Below are positions 31,098 to 36,074 of a stretch of 36,074 bases of DNA, in pieces (positions within the stretch are counted from its first letter, which is position 1; each line of letters starts with the position of its first letter). The notes under the pieces were generated by a model. It ran no database searches, was not told the DNA's origin, and was given only the letters and a program-made list of their open reading frames with translations. A program made the translations under genes and the position numbers. This stretch comes from an uncultured Prevotella sp. (lineage in GTDB: Bacteria > Bacteroidota > Bacteroidia > Bacteroidales > Bacteroidaceae): the NCBI GenBank assembly GCA_900548195.1, contig URJQ01000011.1:1-36074 (forward strand), in the 5' to 3' direction.

Positions 31098-32303
31098 ATG
31101 GCAAAGAAGAAAGTAGTGGTTGCCTTTTCAGGCGGCCTTGACACCAGTTACAATGTAATGTATCTCACCAAGGAAATGGGATACGAGGTATATGCAGCAT
31201 GCGCAAACACAGGCGGATTTAGCGAAGAGCAACTCAAGACCAATGAAGAGAATGCCTATAAGCTCGGCGCTGTAAAGTATGTCACTCTCGATGTGACAAA
31301 GGAATACTACGACAAGTCACTCAAATATATGATATACGGCAATGTGCTCCGTAATAATTGCTATCCTATCTCTGTCAGTTCAGAGCGTATTTTCCAGGCT
31401 ATTGCCATCGCACGTTACGCAAAAGAGATTGGAGCAGACGCTATTGCACACGGTTCTACTGGTGCTGGCAACGACCAGATTCGTTTCGATATGACCTTCC
31501 TCGTGATGGCTCCAGGCGTGGAAATCATCACTCTCACCCGCGACAGAAACCTCTCTCGTCAGGAGGAAGTGGATTATCTGAATGCTAATGGCTATTTCGC
31601 TGACTTTACCAAGCTCAAGTATTCATACAATGTAGGTATCTGGGGCACAAGTATTTGCGGCGGAGAATTGCTTGATCCTACCAAGGGACTTCCAGAAGAG
31701 GCTTACCTCAAGCACGTCACAGCAAAGGAATCAGAGGCTACTCTCAAGATAACTTTCGACAAAGGAGAAATCGTTGCCGTCAATGATGAGAAGTTTGATG
31801 ACAAGATTAAGGCAATACAGAAGATCGAAGAGATTGGCGCAAGCTATGCAATAGGTCGTGATGCTAACGTCGGTGACACTATCATCGGTATCAAGGGTAG
31901 GGTAGGCTTCGAGGCTGCAGCTCCGAAACTTATCATCGAAGCCCACCGTCTGTTGGAGAAATCCACGCTCTCCAAGTGGCAGCAATACTGGAAAGACCAG
32001 ATAGCCAACTGGTATGGTATGTTCCTCCACGAGAGCCAGTATCTTGAGCCTGTTATGCCAGATATGGAGGCTATGCTCACTTCAAGCCAGCGTAATGTTA
32101 CTGGTACTGCCATTCTCAAGTTGCGTCCTTATGGATTTGAGACCGTAGGAGTGGATTCTGACAATGACCTCACCAAGTCAAAGCTCGGAGAATATGGTGA
32201 GACACAGAATGGATGGACTGCTGATGAGGCAAAAGGATTCATCAAGGTGCTCTCTACTCCTCTCCGCGTATATTATGGTTCTCACCCTGATGAGCGTATG
32301 TAA
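31098..32303 (+). CDS. argG: Argininosuccinate synthase
   Basis: 401 residues from ATG 31098. The N-type ATP pyrophosphatase loop VVAFSGGLDTSYN is at about residues 6-18, followed by further family motifs: AHGSTGAGNDQIRFD (citrulline/aspartate site), YSYNVGIWGTSICGGELLDP and IKGRVGFEAAAP. It condenses citrulline and aspartate, using ATP, to argininosuccinate. The frame is open upstream of this ATG, but the conserved protein begins here. It follows the GNAT gene by 113 nt. The ArgG sequence resembles the form found in Bacteroidota rather than that of E. coli. No argH is in the window. Confidence 0.95.
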   Translation: MAKKKVVVAFSGGLDTSYNVMYLTKEMGYEVYAACANTGGFSEEQLKTNEENAYKLGAVKYVTLDVTKEYYDKSLKYMIYGNVLRNNCYPISVSSERIFQAIAIARYAKEIGADAIAHGSTGAGNDQIRFDMTFLVMAPGVEIITLTRDRNLSRQEEVDYLNANGYFADFTKLKYSYNVGIWGTSICGGELLDPTKGLPEEAYLKHVTAKESEATLKITFDKGEIVAVNDEKFDDKIKAIQKIEEIGASYAIGRDANVGDTIIGIKGRVGFEAAAPKLIIEAHRLLEKSTLSKWQQYWKDQIANWYGMFLHESQYLEPVMPDMEAMLTSSQRNVTGTAILKLRPYGFETVGVDSDNDLTKSKLGEYGETQNGWTADEAKGFIKVLSTPLRVYYGSHPDERM

Positions 32304-32351
32304 TAACTGATATATTGCAAGAGTCTAACAGATAATTCGTTAGAATAATTA

Positions 32352-32411
32352 TCAATAAAGAAAAACAAAGGAGAGATATCATGAATCTACTGATTTGTTT
32401 TTCTTTGTTGA
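32352..32411. repeat. 18-bp AT-rich inverted repeat after argG
   Basis: TCAATAAAGAAAAACAAA (32352-32369) and TTTGTTTTTCTTTGTTGA (32394-32411) pair at 17 of 18 positions around a 24-nt loop. The T-rich right arm could end the argG transcript on the plus strand. It lies just upstream of element copy B. Confidence 0.65.
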
Positions 32412-32442
32412 CTCAACTTTCGCAAGCCATAAATAACTCCTC

Positions 32443-32534
32443 AGTCCCCACTGCCGTGGGGAAGTGTAAAATATCAATAGAGAAAAATAAAGAAAAAATA
32501 TATTTGTTTATTTTTATTTATTGATATTTTATTA
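32443..32534 (+). repeat. Dispersed ~90-bp element, copy B
   Basis: Same order as copy A (4396-4497): GC hairpin CCCCACTGCCGTGGGG (32446-32461), AT inverted repeat with arms about 32471-32490 and 32508-32526, and TATATTTG at 32499-32506. It is about 8 bp shorter in the middle. It lies between argG and the pspC gene, and could supply a promoter for pspC-argC-argD-proC. Confidence 0.8.
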
Positions 32535-32571
32535 CTGATTTTTTTATAATAAAACTAAAACCAACAACATT

Positions 32572-32763
32572 ATGGAAAAGAAACTTACTTTGTCGCAAGA
32601 CAAGAAAATAGGTGGCGTATGTGGCGGATTAGCCGAATATTTCAACCTTGATCCAGTCTTGGTACGCATCGCTTGGGCGGCAGCCACGATATTTACTTGC
32701 TTTTGTGGCGTTATCTTGTACCTCATTTGTTGGTTCGTAATCCCAGACAAAAATAATGATTAA
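32572..32763 (+). CDS. PspC domain small membrane protein
   Basis: 63 residues. The PspC pattern is clear: LSQDKKIGGVCGGLAEYFNLDPVLVRIAW in the first half, then one hydrophobic helix (about 35-57). PspC of E. coli senses envelope stress together with PspB, but stand-alone PspC proteins in this phylum have no proven role. Its stop overlaps the argC start by eight bases, so the two are translated together, which is odd for an arginine gene. No other psp gene is nearby. The gene lies directly downstream of element copy B. Confidence 0.88.
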   Translation: MEKKLTLSQDKKIGGVCGGLAEYFNLDPVLVRIAWAAATIFTCFCGVILYLICWFVIPDKNND

Positions 32764-33772
32764 GATAGGAATACTTGGAGCAGCAGGCTACACAGGAGGC
32801 GAACTTATCCGCATTCTGCTCAATCATCCAGAGGCAGAAATCGTCTTTGCCAATTCAGAAAGCAATGCCGGAAACCTCGTAAGCGATGTCCATGAGGGAC
32901 TTATCGGTGATACCGACCTCTGCTTTACCGACCAGATGCCTTTCGACAAGGTCGATGTGGTGTTCTTCTGCTTCGGTCATGGCAAGAGCGAAGCTTTCCT
33001 CAAGGAACATACTATCCCTGACAATGTGAAGATTATCGACCTCGCACAGGACTTCCGTATCAAGGGAAATCATGACTATGTCTATGGTCTTCCGGAGATT
33101 TACCGCTCTGAAATAGCTGCTTGCAAGCACTTGGCAAACCCAGGTTGCTTCGCCACTTGTATTCAGGAAGGACTCCTTCCGCTCGCAAAAGCTGGATTAT
33201 TGACCCATGATGTCGCTGTAAATGCCATCACAGGTTCCACTGGAGCCGGACAAAAGCCTGGCGCTACCACGCATTTCTCATGGAGAAACAATAATTTCTC
33301 GGTCTATAAGCTCTTCACCCACCAGCATCTCCACGAGATATGCCAGACATTGAACGACCTCAGACCGGTGTCAGCACCGCATGCAGTCGATACTCTCGAC
33401 GAGGGATATGAATCAGATGGAATCACCATCGACTTCATTCCTTATCGTGGAGACTTCGCACGAGGCATATTCTGCACAGAGGTCGTCACCTGTGATGTGG
33501 CTCCAGATCAGGAGGCAATCGTCCGACTGTATAAGGAATTCTTCGAGGATGCGGCATTCACGCATTACTCCGACAAGCCTCTCGACCTGAAACAGGTGGT
33601 CAATACCAACAAGGCACTTGTCCATGTAGATGTCTTTGGAAAGAAAATAGTGGTGACATCCATCATCGATAATCTGCTGAAAGGCGCTGTAGGACAGGCT
33701 GTTCAGAATATGAATATCATGTTCGGACTGGATGAAAATGCTGGTCTCAACCTTAAAGCCACCGCTTTCTAA
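32756..33772 (+). CDS. argC: N-acetyl-gamma-glutamyl-phosphate reductase (or N-succinyl form)
   Basis: 338 residues. The NADP-binding start IKIGILGAAGYTGGELIRIL is normal. The catalytic Cys is in NPGCFATCIQEGLLPL (about residue 127), followed by ITGSTGAGQKP and the late catalytic His in HQHLHEI (about 189-195). The enzyme reduces acylglutamyl phosphate to the semialdehyde in arginine synthesis. In Bacteroides the acyl group is thought to be succinyl. It overlaps pspC by eight bases and is followed by argD. Confidence 0.94.
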   Translation: MIKIGILGAAGYTGGELIRILLNHPEAEIVFANSESNAGNLVSDVHEGLIGDTDLCFTDQMPFDKVDVVFFCFGHGKSEAFLKEHTIPDNVKIIDLAQDFRIKGNHDYVYGLPEIYRSEIAACKHLANPGCFATCIQEGLLPLAKAGLLTHDVAVNAITGSTGAGQKPGATTHFSWRNNNFSVYKLFTHQHLHEICQTLNDLRPVSAPHAVDTLDEGYESDGITIDFIPYRGDFARGIFCTEVVTCDVAPDQEAIVRLYKEFFEDAAFTHYSDKPLDLKQVVNTNKALVHVDVFGKKIVVTSIIDNLLKGAVGQAVQNMNIMFGLDENAGLNLKATAF

Positions 33773-33914
33773 TCGTTTTTTGCTATTCAGAAGTCACATT
33801 CTTGAGTAGAAATAAGGCATTAAACTCTTTGATATTAACTTTTCACCGCAATCCCCAGCGGATTACTTTTCAAGTAAAAAAGAATGCTCCTTGATTGGGG
33901 TAGGGGACAGAAAT

Positions 33915-35069
33915 ATGACACTTTTTGACGTATATCCACTTTTTGATATAGCCATCGACCATGGCAAAGGCTGCAAAGTATGGGACGATAAAGGTCAGGA
34001 ATACCTTGACCTCTATGGCGGACACGCAGTAATCAGCGTGGGACACTGCCATCCTCACTATGTGGAGGCTATGACTAAGCAGCTCAATAAACTCGGTTTT
34101 TATAGTAATTCCGTTCAGAATCCACTTCAGAAAGAGCTCGCTAAGCGCCTCGGCAAGGCGTGCGGATATGATGATTATCAGCTTTTTCTTATCAATTCCG
34201 GTGCTGAAGCTAATGAGAATGCTATGAAGCTGGCTTCATTCCATAATGGCAGAACTCGCATTCTTTCACTCGAAAAGGCATTCCATGGCAGGACTTCCCT
34301 CGCAGTAGAGGCTACCGCAAATCCGAAGATTATTGCTCCTGTCAATGCAAACAACCACGTCACTTACCTTCCACTCAATGACCTTGAAGCATGGAAAAAG
34401 GAGATAGAAAAGGGAGATGTCTGTGCTGTCATCATCGAATGTATTCAGGGTGTGGGCGGAATAAGGATGGTTTCACCTGAATTTTACAAGGGACTTCGTC
34501 AGCTTTGCACCGCCCATGACACCGTCTTGATATGCGATGAAATACAGTGTGGCTACGGAAGAAGTGGAAAATTCTTCGCACATCAGTGGCTTACAGACGG
34601 CGATGAAGCCCTCGCTCCTGATATGATTACCGTAGCAAAAGGCATCTGTAACGGCTTTCCAATGAGTGGTTTGATTATTTCTCCTAAGTTCAAGCCTGTC
34701 TATGGCCAGCTCGGTACCACCTTCGGAGGCAACCATCTCGGTTGTGCTGGTGCTATTGCAGTCCTTGATATCATGGAGAATGAAGCACTCGTGGAGAATG
34801 CTGACAAGGTTGGCACATACCTTATCGAAACGCTGAAATCTGAGATGAAAGCAGGAAATCTGCCTCATGTCACTGATATTCGTGGCAGAGGACTCATGAT
34901 TGGTATAGAACTTGATATACCATATAAGGAACCACGTACGCGTCTCATTAAGGAACAGCATTGCTTTACCGGATGCTCCGGCACTAATGTGCTCCGTCTT
35001 CTCCCGCCACTCTGCCTCTCTATGGCAGATGCTGACGATTTTATCAGTCGTCTGAAGGCAGTCCTTTAG
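33915..35069 (+). CDS. argD: Acyl-ornithine aminotransferase
   Basis: 384 residues from ATG 33915 (MTLFDVYPLFDI); an in-frame start eight codons earlier is less typical. Class III PLP aminotransferase: NSGAEANENAMKLA, YGRSGKFFAHQW with preceding CDEIQCG (PLP-binding Asp), and MITVAKGICNGFPMSG with the Schiff-base Lys (about 238). It transfers an amino group from glutamate to acylglutamate semialdehyde. It has no own strong promoter, and the 142-nt gap after argC carries only AT-rich DNA. Acetyl- versus succinyl-ornithine is not decided by sequence here. Confidence 0.94.
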   Translation: MTLFDVYPLFDIAIDHGKGCKVWDDKGQEYLDLYGGHAVISVGHCHPHYVEAMTKQLNKLGFYSNSVQNPLQKELAKRLGKACGYDDYQLFLINSGAEANENAMKLASFHNGRTRILSLEKAFHGRTSLAVEATANPKIIAPVNANNHVTYLPLNDLEAWKKEIEKGDVCAVIIECIQGVGGIRMVSPEFYKGLRQLCTAHDTVLICDEIQCGYGRSGKFFAHQWLTDGDEALAPDMITVAKGICNGFPMSGLIISPKFKPVYGQLGTTFGGNHLGCAGAIAVLDIMENEALVENADKVGTYLIETLKSEMKAGNLPHVTDIRGRGLMIGIELDIPYKEPRTRLIKEQHCFTGCSGTNVLRLLPPLCLSMADADDFISRLKAVL

Positions 35070-35168
35070 GATACTATCCCTGATGATGTGCTACGCTTTG
35101 TCACTTTGATATTGTTGCCATCATTACAGGGCTGCGGGATAATTGTCTCATCATAAATTATTTACAAG

Positions 35169-35948
35169 ATGAAAATTACAGTAATAGGAGCCGGCAATAT
35201 GGGTGGCGCACTCATTCATGGTTGGGCTAAAAGCGGAAAACTTGAGTCTATCACCATTGCCGACAAAAACGAAAAGGTACTTGAAAGTTTCAGAGAGGCA
35301 TACCCTTTTATCAGCACTACGACTGACAATGTAGAGGCTGTGAGGGGTGCTGAAATCGTTATATTGGTGGTAAAGCCGTGGTTTATGCCTGCTGTACTGG
35401 AGGAAATAAAGCCAGCTCTTGACTTGAAGAATCAGATAATAGTCTCAGATGCTGCCAATTTCACCACCGAAGAGCTTGCCAATGCGCTTGGCACGCCAGG
35501 TCAGTTCTGCTATGTTATCCCAAATATTGCAGCGGAATTTGGCGCAAGTATGAGTTTTGTTGCTAAGGGAGAAGGTTGCTCTGACGATTCTATTGCTAAG
35601 GTAAAGTCACTCTATGACCTTTGTGGAGACACGCTCGTAGTGACAGAAAAACTGGTGGAGCCTGGCATGATGATGGCAAGTTGCGGTATAGCATACGTGA
35701 TGAGATATATCCGAGCACAGATGGAAGGTGGATGCGAGATGGGTTTCTACCCTCAGCAGGCAAAGCAGATTGCGTTGCAGACTATGCAAGGCGCTGTCTC
35801 TCTGCTGAAAGAGACCGGATGGCATCCTGAAGAAGCTATCGACAAAGTGACGACTCCTGGTGGCATTACTATCAAGGGACTCAATGAATTAGACCACTGC
35901 GGATTCAATTCTGCCGTCATCAAGAGCCTGAAAGCCGGACTGAAGTAA
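35169..35948 (+). CDS. proC: Pyrroline-5-carboxylate reductase
   Basis: 259 residues. The Rossmann start is KITVIGAGNMGGALIHGWA; ILVVKPWFMPAVLEEI is the conserved NADP-side strand, and the C-terminal ETGWHPEEAIDKVTTPGGITIKGLNEL holds the family signature (given in pieces: DKVTTPGGIT). It makes proline from pyrroline-5-carboxylate. Its place directly after argD, 99 nt later, suggests that arginine/ornithine and proline supply are linked in this organism, as in other Bacteroidales. A GC hairpin element follows 90 nt later. Confidence 0.95.
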   Translation: MKITVIGAGNMGGALIHGWAKSGKLESITIADKNEKVLESFREAYPFISTTTDNVEAVRGAEIVILVVKPWFMPAVLEEIKPALDLKNQIIVSDAANFTTEELANALGTPGQFCYVIPNIAAEFGASMSFVAKGEGCSDDSIAKVKSLYDLCGDTLVVTEKLVEPGMMMASCGIAYVMRYIRAQMEGGCEMGFYPQQAKQIALQTMQGAVSLLKETGWHPEEAIDKVTTPGGITIKGLNELDHCGFNSAVIKSLKAGLK

Positions 35949-36038
35949 GCCCCGCGCTTCCCTCCGTGGCTGTTATAAGAATAGGAATAAAGATGCTCCA
36001 TTTTCCTTTTCCTCTCCATAATAAGGAATAATAAGCAG

Positions 36039-36072
36039 CCGCCACTGTGTCCGCCGCGTTACCGGCGGATAT
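36039..36072 (+). repeat. 34-bp GC-rich hairpin element, copy 3
   Basis: Identical in plan to the copies at 28124 and 28922, with the intact stem TCCGCCG/CGGCGGA. It lies 90 nt after the proC stop at the right edge. The stretch 35949-36038 shows nothing else. Confidence 0.85.
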
Positions 36073-36074
36073 GA

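Noticed and set aside
32381..32524. 47-codon frame with ATG after an AGGAGAG-like site between argG and pspC
   Set aside because: It runs straight through the hairpins of element copy B; the equivalent frame is not open in copy A, and the product is low-complexity.

Overview
The window reads as chromosomal DNA of a Bacteroidales bacterium, most likely Prevotella or a close relative. The basis is: promoters of the Bacteroidota type (TTTG, 19-20 nt, TAnnTTTG) before many genes; general absence of strong Shine-Dalgarno sites; an arginine gene set ordered as in this phylum (argR, a GNAT acyltransferase, argG, argC, argD, proC, with a separate M20 deacylase); and products typical of the group (NigD-like lipoprotein, GH95 fucosidase, S9 peptidase with signal peptide, PASTA protein without a kinase). 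No phage, transposase, CRISPR array or resistance island was seen, so this is core chromosome with unusually repeat-rich intergenic DNA.

Layout. 1-5544: tail of an unknown gene, an ArgE-type deacylase (minus), long-chain acyl-CoA ligase, release factor 2, a 48-residue membrane peptide coupled to a CYTH protein, and a convergent VanZ-like gene. 5749-8281: an NSS sodium-dependent transporter and a ComEA-like helix-hairpin-helix protein. 8566-12426 (minus): a minimal ethanolamine locus of APC permease, eutB and eutC. 12861-19678 (minus): GH95 fucosidase, tRNA-Phe, S9 peptidase and LpxH. 19901-22944 (minus): SufT/MIP18-like protein, RadC, a family 2 glycosyltransferase and EF-P. 23175-29717 (plus): L34, PASTA protein, RluD-type pseudouridine synthase, D-Ala-D-Ala ligase, an acyltransferase, a lipoprotein and a Bax-inhibitor-1 membrane protein. 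29838-35948 (plus): the arginine cluster with a PspC gene embedded in it.

How the genes work together. The arginine cluster supplies nearly the whole acylated-ornithine route. The GNAT protein is the obvious candidate for the first, acylating step. ArgC and ArgD make acyl-ornithine, the M20 enzyme at the left edge would remove the acyl group, and ArgG acts on citrulline. ArgR probably controls itself through a perfect ARG-box-like palindrome that covers its own start codon. EutB and EutC would split ethanolamine with adenosylcobalamin, and the permease beside them may import it; no microcompartment or downstream aldehyde genes are in the window.

The most distinctive feature is the intergenic DNA. 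Four separate arrays share a 22-bp (or 2 x 22-bp) period although their sequences differ. A roughly 90-100-bp element with nested inverted repeats precedes two unrelated small-membrane-protein genes. A 34-bp GC-rich hairpin element occurs three times on the same strand downstream of genes. Two long alternating purine-pyrimidine tracts and an octanucleotide repeat at a glycosyltransferase start complete the set. No wholly new defence or catalytic system is evident; the repeats and the GNAT protein are the best leads.
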